Assembly: GCA_018241225.1 (NCBI GenBank)
Contig: JAFEEG010000001.1
Span: 124,001 to 188,000, forward strand
Reading direction: 5' to 3'
Length of the DNA: 64,000 nt
From: Pseudomonadota bacterium
Lineage (GTDB): Bacteria > Pseudomonadota > Gammaproteobacteria > Burkholderiales > Burkholderiaceae_C
Below the pieces are notes generated by a model. That model worked only from the letters and a program-made list of their open reading frames with translations. It was not told where the DNA came from and searched no databases. Within the stretch, counting starts at the first letter, position 1. The number at the start of each line of letters is the position of its first letter. A program made the position numbers and the translations under genes. Below are positions 27,527 to 36,145 of this stretch, piece by piece.

Positions 27527-29812
27527 TTACTGCTGCAGCACGCTGGCCGTGATGAGGCCCGTGATGTCGAACAGCAGGTTCACCGGCGAAGGCCCGAAGG
27601 ACAGCCACGTGCCGGCCAGCGGCTGCTGCCCCACGCCCGGCTTCGTCCAGTCGCACACGCCTTCAGGGAAGATCGCGCCCAGCCGCGCCCACTGCTCGGG
27701 CGTGAAGCTCACGCCGTAGTCGGCGGCGTTCAGCGGCTTGAGCTGGCACTTGGCGATGTCGTCGGTCAGCGGCCCGCCTGCTGCCATGCGCGGCGTGGTG
27801 CCGGCCGGGTAGAAGGTGTTGCATGCACCGGGGCCGAACGCGGTCTGCTCTTCCTCGTACTTCAGGCCGTTGGCCCAGCAGGCATCCTTCAGTTCGGCGG
27901 GCCGGTCGGCCCTGATCTTCTGGGCCAGGGTGCGGTCCGACGTGTCGGCATTGACAGCGCGCAGCCACTTGTCCATTTCGTCGAAAGCCTCGCCGCTGGT
28001 GCCGCCCTTGGTCCACATCACGTGGTTGTCGATGTTTCCGTTGGCCCGGCGCAGGCGCTCACGCATCGAGAACGAATGGATCTTGGTGTGGATGTCGCCG
28101 CCCACCGTCTGGTCGTTGTAGTCGCGCATGTCGATGATGGCGGTGCTCGCCAGGCCCGCGCCGCCATCGACGATTCGGCCCGACTGGTAGGCCCGGCGCA
28201 ACGCGTCCATGTCGCCCACGGTGCGGGTGGCGGTGCGCTTCATGTCGCGGTCCACGCCCCCTACGCGAGCGTTCAGGTCGAGGAACTTCTCGATGTTCAG
28301 CTTGCCCTCGTTGAGCGCCTGCAGGCCGTACTGGATGCCCACGTTGTCGATGGGCCGCAGCGCAAAGCCTTCGGCCGCGGTCTTGCCGTAGACGTTGATG
28401 GTGTGGTCCCACACCGTGGCACGTGCGCCGGTGGGGTTGGTCACCGGGTTGTAGCGCTGCTCCGCCGGCACGCCCGCGGGGAAGGACACCAGCGGGTCCA
28501 GCCGCCCTGCACTGCCGCTCATGTTCGCGATGTTGCCGATCTGCAGGTAGCCCGAGATGGCCTGCTTCTCCGCCACCGTGTAGTTCAGCGCGGTGGTGGC
28601 CGGGTCGTTGAAGTAGTTGTTCAGCACCCGCGAGTCGTGCAGCTTGAAGATGGTGGACGAAGTGACGTCGGCAAAGGTCTGGCTCACCACCACGCCGTTG
28701 AACAGACCCGGGTAGTTGTCGCTGGTCTGGTGGCTCTGGTAGGAGCCGCCCGAGCCGCCGGTGCCGATGGTGTAGTCGGGCACGCCGAAGTTCTCGATGA
28801 AGCGCTCCTTGACCATGGCAACCGTCTCGGACGAGAGCTGGTCGTTGCAGTTGGTGCCGAAGACGTTGAGCGTCGAGGTCGTCACCGCCAGGCCGCGGCT
28901 CTGGTAGGTGGGGTTGATCAGCGTGGCGAAGTCGTTGCCCTGCTGGAACCATCCGCCCTGGCAGCCGCCGCCCAGCGGATAGATCACGCCACCGGTCCAG
29001 CCCGCCGGGCGCGAAGTGGGCGAAGGCGCCGGCTCGTTGAGCACGTCGTGCAAGATGGCCGACTGGTACAGCGCGCGGTTGATGGTGCCGCTTTCGAGCC
29101 GCACCACGTAGGGCACGGTCTTGCCGTTGATGGTGAGGTAGCTCATGTTGGCCGGGTAGGCCGTGATGTTCTCGGGCACGAAGCGCGTGTTGCCGCCCGC
29201 GGTGTTGCGGTAGTAGTAGTCCACCCTGGTGACCACCGAGCACTTGTCGTCGCCGGTGGGCGTGAGCACCTGGCCGCCCATGCGGGTGAAGGTGGCGTAG
29301 CCGCAGACAAAAGGCTGCTCGTGCGGGCCGGAGATCATCGGCCCCGTGATCGCGTAGGCGGTGAGCACCTGGTGCGCGCGGTAGCCGCGGAACTTGGCGA
29401 TCAGGTCGTTGTCGCCCAGCTTGAGGCCGGTGAGCTTGGCGATCAGCCGCCCCGTGGTCGGGTGCGTCTGGAACAGGTCGGTCACGTCGGCGCCGTTCAG
29501 CGTCACCGAGAAGTCCGCGCTGGGCTGGGGAACCAGCTTTTCCAGCTCGACCAGCGCGTCGTCGCCCGACACCAGGTGCGGCTTGGACGACAGCACGTTG
29601 ATGCGGATGGTCGGTGCGCTGTTGCGCGGCTCGCCCGGCACCGTGGGCTTGGCCGCGGCGGTGCTTGCCCCTGCGCCACTACTGCTGGCACTGGTGCCGG
29701 CGCCGTCGGTGCCGCCGCCGCAGGCCGCCAGGATCAGCGCGGCGCTCACGGCGCTGAGTTGCGCGGGCACGCGGCGGCTGCCGCGACGAGAATTCAGGTC
29801 GCTCTTGTTCAT
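27527..29812 (-). CDS. DUF6351 family lipoprotein, putative extracytoplasmic esterase
   Basis: A 761-residue exported protein with a lipobox-like LILAAC in its signal peptide and a Gly/Ser/Ala tether (about residues 32-55). The body matches what I know as DUF6351, large secreted proteins with features of tannase or hydroxybutyrate-oligomer hydrolases. A GxSxG-type elbow is visible as GTGGSGGSYQSH near 315-326, supporting a serine hydrolase. Several cysteines (CGGGCQGGW-type, CNDQ) suggest disulfides. AAGGAG precedes the ATG at 29812. It heads a leftward series with the Bug protein and DctBD, so it may release the acid they detect. Substrate unproven. Confidence 0.75.
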   Translation of the reverse strand: MNKSDLNSRRGSRRVPAQLSAVSAALILAACGGGTDGAGTSASSSGAGASTAAAKPTVPGEPRNSAPTIRINVLSSKPHLVSGDDALVELEKLVPQPSADFSVTLNGADVTDLFQTHPTTGRLIAKLTGLKLGDNDLIAKFRGYRAHQVLTAYAITGPMISGPHEQPFVCGYATFTRMGGQVLTPTGDDKCSVVTRVDYYYRNTAGGNTRFVPENITAYPANMSYLTINGKTVPYVVRLESGTINRALYQSAILHDVLNEPAPSPTSRPAGWTGGVIYPLGGGCQGGWFQQGNDFATLINPTYQSRGLAVTTSTLNVFGTNCNDQLSSETVAMVKERFIENFGVPDYTIGTGGSGGSYQSHQTSDNYPGLFNGVVVSQTFADVTSSTIFKLHDSRVLNNYFNDPATTALNYTVAEKQAISGYLQIGNIANMSGSAGRLDPLVSFPAGVPAEQRYNPVTNPTGARATVWDHTINVYGKTAAEGFALRPIDNVGIQYGLQALNEGKLNIEKFLDLNARVGGVDRDMKRTATRTVGDMDALRRAYQSGRIVDGGAGLASTAIIDMRDYNDQTVGGDIHTKIHSFSMRERLRRANGNIDNHVMWTKGGTSGEAFDEMDKWLRAVNADTSDRTLAQKIRADRPAELKDACWANGLKYEEEQTAFGPGACNTFYPAGTTPRMAAGGPLTDDIAKCQLKPLNAADYGVSFTPEQWARLGAIFPEGVCDWTKPGVGQQPLAGTWLSFGPSPVNLLFDITGLITASVLQQ

Positions 29813-30089
29813 CGTCTCTTGTCTCCTTCTTGAACTTGCAAAAAGTGCGGAGCCCGGCGGCGGGATCACCTCGCGGTGAGGCCCGTCACGCCGCAGCGGC
29901 GACTCGATAGCAACGCACATGCCAGGCGCGGCCTGGCTTGCAAGTCCTTGAATTCAAAGGAGACAGCGCGAGCTGCTCATGGTTTTCCCGCAAGGTGGCG
30001 GATGGAAATCCGCACGGCGGGAAGAGGCGTTGTCTGGAAAAGCGCACGAGGCAGGCGCATGCATCGCCCCGCCCGCTGCGCCGCCTCGG

Positions 30090-30386
30090 TCAGTCTTGCG
30101 CGTACCCTGCTTCTCGCTGGTGCCGAATGGCCAGCAACAGCACGGTGTCGTGTGCTGCAACGTAGTCGTACAGGGCCAGATAGCCGGTGCGGTCGCGAGA
30201 GATCACGAGCTCTCTCATGCCCTCTTCCACGGGCCGACCGATCAGTGGGTGGTTCTGCAGGATCTGCACGGCCTCGGCGATGAGGTCCACCGTGCGCAGC
30301 GCCGCGGCCGGGCCCGTTTCCAGAAGAGAGTCGCTGAGTCGCTCCAGATCAGCCAGGGCCCGCCTGGCGTAGATCAGGCGCGCCAA
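30090..30386 (-). CDS. RelE/ParE-family toxin
   Basis: A 98-residue basic protein with the ParE-like fold pattern: RRALADLERLSDSLLE helix pair, HPLIGRPVEEGMRELVI strand region and the final LLLAIRHQREAGY. ParE toxins typically poison DNA gyrase; RelE toxins cut mRNA. The family match does not separate these. The frame starts with TTG, overlapping the end of the antitoxin by 13 bases, with AAGG about 7 bases upstream. That overlap is typical of antitoxin-first toxin-antitoxin operons. A 277-base gap to the left, before the DUF6351 start, contains nothing I recognise. Confidence 0.85.
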   Translation of the reverse strand: MARLIYARRALADLERLSDSLLETGPAAALRTVDLIAEAVQILQNHPLIGRPVEEGMRELVISRDRTGYLALYDYVAAHDTVLLLAIRHQREAGYAQD

Positions 30387-30658
30387 GTCTTGGCCTTGGG
30401 CTTTGCAGCCGCCTTGCCCTGCACGCGCGAGCTAAGGTAGTCATGCACTTCCGATGCGGCGTAGCCCTTGCCCGACTCCATGGCCTCCACCCTGGAAGCC
30501 GCCGCGGCCGACACGAAGTTCGCCCGCTGTCGCGCAGCCAGCGCCGCTGCCCGGATCGCCTCGACCATGAAGGCATGCGGCGTCACGCCCTGCTGCGTAG
30601 CGGCAGATGCGGCCAGTTGCTTGACGTCTTCAGGAAGTTTCAGCGAGGTGGTCGGCAT
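30374..30658 (-). CDS. Ribbon-helix-helix antitoxin partner of ParE-like toxin
   Basis: A 94-residue protein. The N-terminus PTTSLKLPEDVKQLA is a classic ribbon-helix-helix DNA-binding strand and helix, followed by GVTPHAFMVEAIR. The C-terminal part is Ala/Lys-rich, as expected for the flexible toxin-neutralising tail. I place the start at 30658, where the ribbon-helix-helix fold begins; the open frame extends 12 codons further. It overlaps the toxin gene and would autoregulate the pair. The longer-than-usual C-terminal tail is a minor oddity. Confidence 0.85.
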   Translation of the reverse strand: MPTTSLKLPEDVKQLAASAATQQGVTPHAFMVEAIRAAALAARQRANFVSAAAASRVEAMESGKGYAASEVHDYLSSRVQGKAAAKPKAKTWRA

Positions 30659-30704
30659 GCGGTGTTCCAGGTGCTGGTGACACCATGGTAACACCCAAGC
30701 CGAC

Positions 30705-31142
30705 TCAACCCAGCACGTCGTTCAATTGCTCGTTGAACTCCGCCTGGCTCAGCGCCACGCCCAGCTCGCGCGGCAGCGCGTCGCGCACGGAGAACACGCC
30801 AAGCACCAGCTTGCCGCGCACCAGCGGCAGGTGCCGGAAGCCCCGCTCGAGCATGAGGCAGACCGCATCGGACACGGGCATCTCGGGCGGCACGCAGATG
30901 GGGTTGGGCGTCATTACCGCGCGGATGGCGGTGTGATCGGGGTCCAGGCCACGGGCCAGCACGCGCGTCATGAGATCGCGCTCGGTCAGGATGCCCAGCA
31001 GCTTGTCGGGAGGCTCCATGACGAGCACGCTGCCGCAGTTGGCGCGCGTCATCACGCCTGCGGCTTCACGCACGGTGGCCTGGGGCCCCAGGCTGATCAC
31101 GTGCTTGCGGGAAATCGACTGGAACACGGTCCGCTCGGCCAT
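30705..31142 (-). CDS. CBS-pair domain protein
   Basis: A 145-residue protein made almost entirely of two CBS motifs: ISLGPQATVREAAGVM with GSVLVMEPPDKLLGILTERDL, then CVPPEMPVSDAVCLMLERGFRHLPLV with LGVFSVRDAL. CBS pairs bind adenine nucleotides and act as energy sensors. AGGAGG lies 7 bases before the ATG. It lies 92 bases after korB-like gene's end in the same direction and could be cotranscribed with the oxidoreductase operon, where an adenylate sensor would make sense; this is conjecture. Confidence 0.88.
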   Translation of the reverse strand: MAERTVFQSISRKHVISLGPQATVREAAGVMTRANCGSVLVMEPPDKLLGILTERDLMTRVLARGLDPDHTAIRAVMTPNPICVPPEMPVSDAVCLMLERGFRHLPLVRGKLVLGVFSVRDALPRELGVALSQAEFNEQLNDVLG

Positions 31143-31234
31143 GGGCGCCCTCCTGCTCTTGGTGCCAATGCTCGTTGGGGAAATACGGCGTGAACATGCA
31201 ATGCTGCGGCAGCCGCGGCCGGCACGCAATCGCT

Positions 31235-32290
31235 TTAGCGTAAGGAACTGTTGAGTTTTTCCAGCGCGGCTGCACCCGGGCACAAATCCCTGGCACCCAG
31301 GGTGTTGAGCGGCGCATCGCAGGTGTTCAGCGCGGTGTGCAGGTCGGTGGCCAGCGGGTCGACGTACAGCAACCCCGTCACCACCTCACCCTGCGCCTGG
31401 TGCTTTTGCATGTAGGCCATGGCGGCATAGCGGTCGCCGGGGTCGTAGTCGGCATGCAGGCTGCGAAGGCGCAGCAAGGTGCCGTCGTGCTGGCGCACGT
31501 CCATCACCTCGCCGGGGGCGATGTCGGCCGTGATTTCGTCCCGGCTGCTGATGAAGTCGATGCGGCTGACGGCCTCGTTGTGCTCGCGCACATAGTCGTA
31601 GCTCTTGGTGCTGCCGGGGTGGTTGTTGAAGGCCACGCAAGGGCTGATGACGTCGATGAAGGCCGCGCCGCCATGGCTGATGGCGCCCTTGATGAGCGGC
31701 ACCAGCTGCACCTTGTTGCCCGAGAAGCCGCGGGCCACGTAGGTAGCGCCCAACTGCAGTGCCATGCCCACCAGGTCGACCGCGCTGTCGGTGTTGACCA
31801 CGCCCTTCTTGCTCTTGGAGCCCTGGTCGGCCGTGGCCGAGAACTGGCCCTTGGTCAGCCCGTACACGCCGTTGTTCTCCACGATGTAGGCCATGCGCAC
31901 GCCGCGCCGCATGGCATGGGCGAACTGGCCCAGGCCGATGGAGGCCGAATCGCCGTCGCCCGAGACGCCCAGGTACAGCAGGTCGCGGTTGGCCAGGTTG
32001 GCGCCGGTCAGCACGCTGGGCATGCGCCCGTGCACGGTGTTGAAGCCGTGCGAGGCACCCAGAAAGTAGTCGGGCGTCTTGCTGCTGCAGCCAATGCCCG
32101 AGAGCTTGGCCACGCGGTGCGGCTCGATGTCCAGCTCCCAGCAGGCTTCGATGATGGATGCCGAGATGGAGTCGTGCCCGCAGCCGGCACACAGCGTGGA
32201 GATCTTGCCCTCGTAGTCGCGCCGCGTATAGCCGACCTTGTTGGCGGCCAGCGTGGGGTGATGCAGCCGGGGCTTGGCGAGATAGGTCAT
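31235..32290 (-). CDS. 2-oxoacid:ferredoxin oxidoreductase, beta subunit (KorB-like)
   Basis: A 351-residue thiamine diphosphate-binding subunit. The cluster-binding LCAGCGHDS lies near residue 34, and the ThDP/Mg motif starts with GDGDSASIGLGQF near 108, ending at ENNGVYGLTKGQ. This matches the beta subunit of 2-oxoacid oxidoreductases (KorB). It catalyses oxidative decarboxylation of a 2-oxoacid to acyl-CoA with the alpha subunit. GAGGAG precedes the ATG by 10 bases. It is the third gene of a leftward operon (NAD(P)-type oxidoreductase, alpha, beta). The exact oxoacid cannot be read from sequence. Confidence 0.9.
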   Translation of the reverse strand: MTYLAKPRLHHPTLAANKVGYTRRDYEGKISTLCAGCGHDSISASIIEACWELDIEPHRVAKLSGIGCSSKTPDYFLGASHGFNTVHGRMPSVLTGANLANRDLLYLGVSGDGDSASIGLGQFAHAMRRGVRMAYIVENNGVYGLTKGQFSATADQGSKSKKGVVNTDSAVDLVGMALQLGATYVARGFSGNKVQLVPLIKGAISHGGAAFIDVISPCVAFNNHPGSTKSYDYVREHNEAVSRIDFISSRDEITADIAPGEVMDVRQHDGTLLRLRSLHADYDPGDRYAAMAYMQKHQAQGEVVTGLLYVDPLATDLHTALNTCDAPLNTLGARDLCPGAAALEKLNSSLR

Positions 32291-32303
32291 GCGTGTCGTC
32301 TCC

Positions 32304-34193
32304 TCACTTGGCCGGCGTAACGATGGGGGGCGGCGGCTCTGCCAGGTCGGACGCACGCGGCGGCGCCGGCTTGCCCTTGACCTTTTCGGCGATGGTCCTG
32401 GCGATGTAGCGCGCGGTGATCGGCGTGCCGTCGTAGTGAAGCACCGCCACCAGGTGCTCGGGCGCCACGCCCAGCTCGTTGACCAGCAGGCTGCGCATCT
32501 GCGCATCGCGGTTCTGCTCGACCACGAACACACGGCTGTGCGAGGCCAGGAACTGCGCCACGCTGTCGGCAAAGGGAAAGGCGCGCAATCGCATCGCGTC
32601 GAGCTGAATGCCCTCTTCGGTCTCCAGCACCGCCAGCGCCTCCTGCATGGCCGGACTGGTCGAGCCGAAGTAGATGACGCCCAGCTCCGTCCTGCTTGCC
32701 GCGCTTTGCAGCAGCGGCGCCGGCACCAGCTTGGCGGCGCTGGCAAATTTGCGCAGCAGCCGCTCCATGTTGTAGATGTAGTCGGGCCCGCGCTCCGAGT
32801 AGCGCGCGTACGGGTCGCGCGTGGTGCCGCGCGTGAAGTAGCTGCCCTTGGAGGGATGCGTGCCGGGCAGCGTGCGCCACGGAATGCCGTCGCCGTCCAC
32901 GTCCTTGTAGCGGCCGAACTCCTTGCCGGCCTCGAGTTCCTCGGCGCTCATCACCTTGCCCCGGTCGTAGGCCTTGCTGTCGTCCCACGCAAAGGGCTCG
33001 CACAGGCGCTGGTTCATGCCGATGTCCAGGTCGGTCATGACGAACACCGGCGTCTGAAGGCGGTCCGCCAGGTCGAGCGCCGCGGCCGCATGCTCGAAGC
33101 ACTCCTGCGGGTCTTGCGGAAACAGCAGCACGTGCTTGGTGTCGCCGTGCGAAGCGTAGGCGCAACTGAGGATGTCGGCCTGCTGCGTGCGCGTCGGCAT
33201 GCCCGTCGATGGGCCACCCCGCTGCACGTTGATGATGGTGACCGGTATCTCGGCGAAGTAGGCCAGACCGATGAACTCGGTCATGAGCGACACACCTGGC
33301 CCCGAGGTGGCGGTAAAGGCGCGCGCCCCGTTCCAGCCGGCGCCCACCACCATGCCGATGGAGGCAATTTCGTCTTCCGCCTGCACGATGGCAAAGCGCT
33401 GCTGCCCCGTGGCCGCGTCGACGCGAAACTTGCCGCAATAGCGCTGGAAGGCCTCGGCCACCGATGACGAAGGCGTAATGGGGTACCAGGCCGCCACCGT
33501 GGCGCCGCCATACACGCAGCCCAGCGCGGCCGCGCTGTTGCCGTCCACGAAGATCTTGCTGCCCACCTTGTCGGCGCGGCGCACCTTCAGGCCCATGGGC
33601 TGCTCGGCCAGGTTCTCACGCGCAAAGTCACAGCCCAGGTGCAGGGCACGCACGTTCGAATCGAGCAGCTTTTCCTTGCCCTTGTACTGCTCGGAAAAGA
33701 GCTTCTCGATCACCTCGGGGTCGATGCCCAGCAGCACCGCCAGCGCCCCCACGTACACGATGTTCTTGAACAGCTGGCGCTGGCGCGGGTCTTGATAGAC
33801 CGCGTTGCAGATCTCGGTGAGCGGCATGCCGATCACGTGGACGTCTTCGCGGAACTTGGAAGGCGGCAGCGGGCGCGTGCTGTCGTAGAACAGATAGCCA
33901 CCGCTTTCCAGCTCGGCCACGTCCGCGTCCCAGGTCTGCGGGTTCATGGCCACCATCATGTCGGTGCCACCGCGCCGGCCCAGGTGGCCAGCCTCGGTCA
34001 CCCGCACCTCGTACCAGGTGGGCAGGCCCTGGATGTTGCTGGGAAAGATGTTGCGCGGGCTCACCGGCACACCCATGCGCAATATGGCCTTGGCGAACAG
34101 CTCGTTGGCCGAAGCCGAGCCCGAGCCGTTGACGTTGGCGAACTTGATGACGAAGTCGTTGACGGCCTCGATGGAACGAACAGACGGGTTCAT
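32304..34193 (-). CDS. 2-oxoacid:acceptor oxidoreductase, fused gamma-alpha subunit (KorA-like)
   Basis: A 629-residue subunit with the gamma domain first (about residues 10-200: NVNGSGSASANELFAKAI, GTDMMVAMNPQTW) and the alpha domain after it (about 215-620), including ATSGPGVSLMTEFIGLA and RGGPSTGMPTRTQQ. The gamma-alpha fusion is typical of KorA. It pairs with the beta subunit 13 bases downstream. The ATG shares one base with the upstream TAA (TAATG), so translation is coupled. The open frame extends further upstream only as a shadow within the previous gene. Confidence 0.9.
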   Translation of the reverse strand: MNPSVRSIEAVNDFVIKFANVNGSGSASANELFAKAILRMGVPVSPRNIFPSNIQGLPTWYEVRVTEAGHLGRRGGTDMMVAMNPQTWDADVAELESGGYLFYDSTRPLPPSKFREDVHVIGMPLTEICNAVYQDPRQRQLFKNIVYVGALAVLLGIDPEVIEKLFSEQYKGKEKLLDSNVRALHLGCDFARENLAEQPMGLKVRRADKVGSKIFVDGNSAAALGCVYGGATVAAWYPITPSSSVAEAFQRYCGKFRVDAATGQQRFAIVQAEDEIASIGMVVGAGWNGARAFTATSGPGVSLMTEFIGLAYFAEIPVTIINVQRGGPSTGMPTRTQQADILSCAYASHGDTKHVLLFPQDPQECFEHAAAALDLADRLQTPVFVMTDLDIGMNQRLCEPFAWDDSKAYDRGKVMSAEELEAGKEFGRYKDVDGDGIPWRTLPGTHPSKGSYFTRGTTRDPYARYSERGPDYIYNMERLLRKFASAAKLVPAPLLQSAASRTELGVIYFGSTSPAMQEALAVLETEEGIQLDAMRLRAFPFADSVAQFLASHSRVFVVEQNRDAQMRSLLVNELGVAPEHLVAVLHYDGTPITARYIARTIAEKVKGKPAPPRASDLAEPPPPIVTPAK

Positions 34194-36019
34194 TACGCGT
34201 GCACCTCCTGCACCGCCTCGGGCGTGCGCGCGCCGGGCCCGGCCGGCGTCATCTTCAAGAGAAACTTCTTCATGTCCCACGCACCCGTGGGGCAACGCTC
34301 GGCGCACAGGCCGCAGTGCAGGCACACGTCCTCGTCCTTGACCATGACCCGGCCCGTCTTGAGGCCACCCGACACATACAGGTCTTGCGCGATGTTGAGT
34401 GCGGGCGCCTTCAGGCGATGGCGCAGCCCTTCTTCCTCGCCGTTGTCGGTGAAGCTGATGCAGTCCATGGGGCAGATGTCCACGCAGGCGTCGCATTCGA
34501 TGCAGGCGCTTTCCTGGAACACCGTCTGCACATCGCAGTTCAGGCACCGCCCCGCCTCCTTGAAGGCGGTGGCCGCGTCAAAGCCCAGTTCCACCTCGAC
34601 CTTGATGCTGGCCAGGGCCTTCTCGGCCTTGGCCCATGGCACCTTGAAGCGCAGGTCGTTGGCAATGTCGTTGTCGTAGCTCCACTCGTGGATGCCCATC
34701 TTCTGCGACACCAGGTTGGTCATGGGTGCCGGACGCTCGCTCACCTCCTCGCCGTTGAGCAGCTTGTCGATGGACACCGCCGCCTCGTGCCCGTGCGCCA
34801 CGGCGGTGATGATGTTCTTGGGGCCGAAGGCCGCGTCGCCGCCGAAGAAGACATGGGGCACGGTGGACTGGAAGGACGTCTTGTCGAGTTTCGGCAGCCC
34901 CCACTCGTCGAACTCGATGCCGCAATCGCGCTCGATCCAGGGGAAGGCGTTTTCCTGCCCCACCGCCACCAGCACGTCGTCGCATTCGAAGAAGGCGTCG
35001 GGCGCGCCGGTGGGCACCAGCTTGCGGCGGCCCTTGTCGTCGTACTGCGCCTGCACGATCTCGAAGCTCATGCCCACCAGCTTGCCCCCTTCGTGCACGA
35101 AAGCCCTGGGCACATGGAAGTTGATGATGGGAATGCCTTCGTGCGCCGCGTCTTCCTTTTCCCACGGCGAAGCCTTCATCTCGTCGAAGCCGCTGCGCAC
35201 GATGACCTTCACGTCGGTGCCGCCCAGGCGCCGCGCGGAGCGACAGCAATCCATCGCAGTGTTGCCGCCACCCAGCACGATCACGCGCTGGCCGATCTTC
35301 GTGACGTGACCGAAAGAGACCGAAGCCAGCCAGTCGATGCCGATATGGATGTTGGCCCTGGCTTCCTCGCGGCCCGGCAGATCCAGGTCGCGCCCGCGCG
35401 GGGCGCCGCACCCGACGAACACGGCGTCCCAGCCTTGGCCCAGCAATGCCTGCATGGACTCGATGCGCTGGCTGCTGTTGAACTGCACGCCCAGGTCGAG
35501 GATGTAGCCGCATTCTTCATCGATGACCGACTCGGGCAACCGAAAGCGCGGGATCTGCGTACGGATGAAGCCACCTGCCTTGGCCTCGCCGTCGAACACG
35601 GTCACCTCGTAGCCCAGTGGCGCCAGGTCGCGCGCCACCGTGAGAGATGCTGGCCCCGCGCCCACGCAGGCAACCCGCTTGCCGTTCTTCGGCGCCACCT
35701 GCGGCATGCGCGCTCGCACGTCCTCCTTCATGTCCGCGGCCACGCGCTTGAGGCGGCAGATGGCCACCGGCTCCGGGTCCTGCGCATTGCTCTGCTCGAC
35801 CCGGCCGCGCCGACAGGCGGGCTCGCAAGGGCGGTCGCAGGTACGGCCAAGAATGCCGGGGAAGACGTTGGACACCCAGTTGATCATGTAGGCGTCGCCA
35901 TAGCGGCGCTGAGCGATCAGCCGGATGTATTCAGGAACGGGGGTGTGCGCCGGACAGGCGTATTGGCAATCGACGACCTTGTGGAAATAGGCCGGGTTTT
36001 CGATGTTCGTCCGCAGCAA
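34193..36019 (-). CDS. Glutamate-synthase-small-subunit-like FAD oxidoreductase with ferredoxin domain (KorC-like)
   Basis: A 608-residue flavoprotein. The N-terminus has an iron-sulfur domain (CQYACPAHTPVPEYI and CDRPCEPACRRG), then two nucleotide-binding folds (ACVGAGPASLTVARDL for FAD; IVLGGGNTAMDCCRSAR for NAD(P)), and a C-terminal 2x4Fe-4S segment (CIECDACVDICPMDC and CLHCGLCAERCPTGAW). It would pass electrons between the 2-oxoacid oxidoreductase and NADP. I start at a TTG (36019) because AGGAG stands 6 bases before it; a GTG at 36121 is an alternative. Such a third subunit is known for the 2-oxoglutarate:NADP oxidoreductase of aromatic-degrading Azoarcus. Confidence 0.85.
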   Translation of the reverse strand: MLRTNIENPAYFHKVVDCQYACPAHTPVPEYIRLIAQRRYGDAYMINWVSNVFPGILGRTCDRPCEPACRRGRVEQSNAQDPEPVAICRLKRVAADMKEDVRARMPQVAPKNGKRVACVGAGPASLTVARDLAPLGYEVTVFDGEAKAGGFIRTQIPRFRLPESVIDEECGYILDLGVQFNSSQRIESMQALLGQGWDAVFVGCGAPRGRDLDLPGREEARANIHIGIDWLASVSFGHVTKIGQRVIVLGGGNTAMDCCRSARRLGGTDVKVIVRSGFDEMKASPWEKEDAAHEGIPIINFHVPRAFVHEGGKLVGMSFEIVQAQYDDKGRRKLVPTGAPDAFFECDDVLVAVGQENAFPWIERDCGIEFDEWGLPKLDKTSFQSTVPHVFFGGDAAFGPKNIITAVAHGHEAAVSIDKLLNGEEVSERPAPMTNLVSQKMGIHEWSYDNDIANDLRFKVPWAKAEKALASIKVEVELGFDAATAFKEAGRCLNCDVQTVFQESACIECDACVDICPMDCISFTDNGEEEGLRHRLKAPALNIAQDLYVSGGLKTGRVMVKDEDVCLHCGLCAERCPTGAWDMKKFLLKMTPAGPGARTPEAVQEVHA

Positions 36020-36145
36020 AGTGGTCTCCTGGCTGCCGCGCGAATCAGCGCCCTTGGTGAAGGCGCTTGCGCGTTTTGTTACCGTGGGTGGCACCCAGTA
36101 TGCGCCCCGGTAAAAGGCCACGGGCCTTGGTAGAAACCCCTGGCT

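Noticed and set aside
26516..29833. A 1105-codon open frame on the plus strand
   Set aside because: It is antisense to the Bug and DUF6351 genes and rich in His, Arg, Gly and Val with no domain. Long shadow frames opposite GC-rich genes are expected. The minus-strand proteins have signal peptides and family motifs.
29813..30089. Possible short gene or RNA between the DUF6351 gene and the toxin gene
   Set aside because: No frame with a ribosome site and no stable hairpin was found in the 277 bases.
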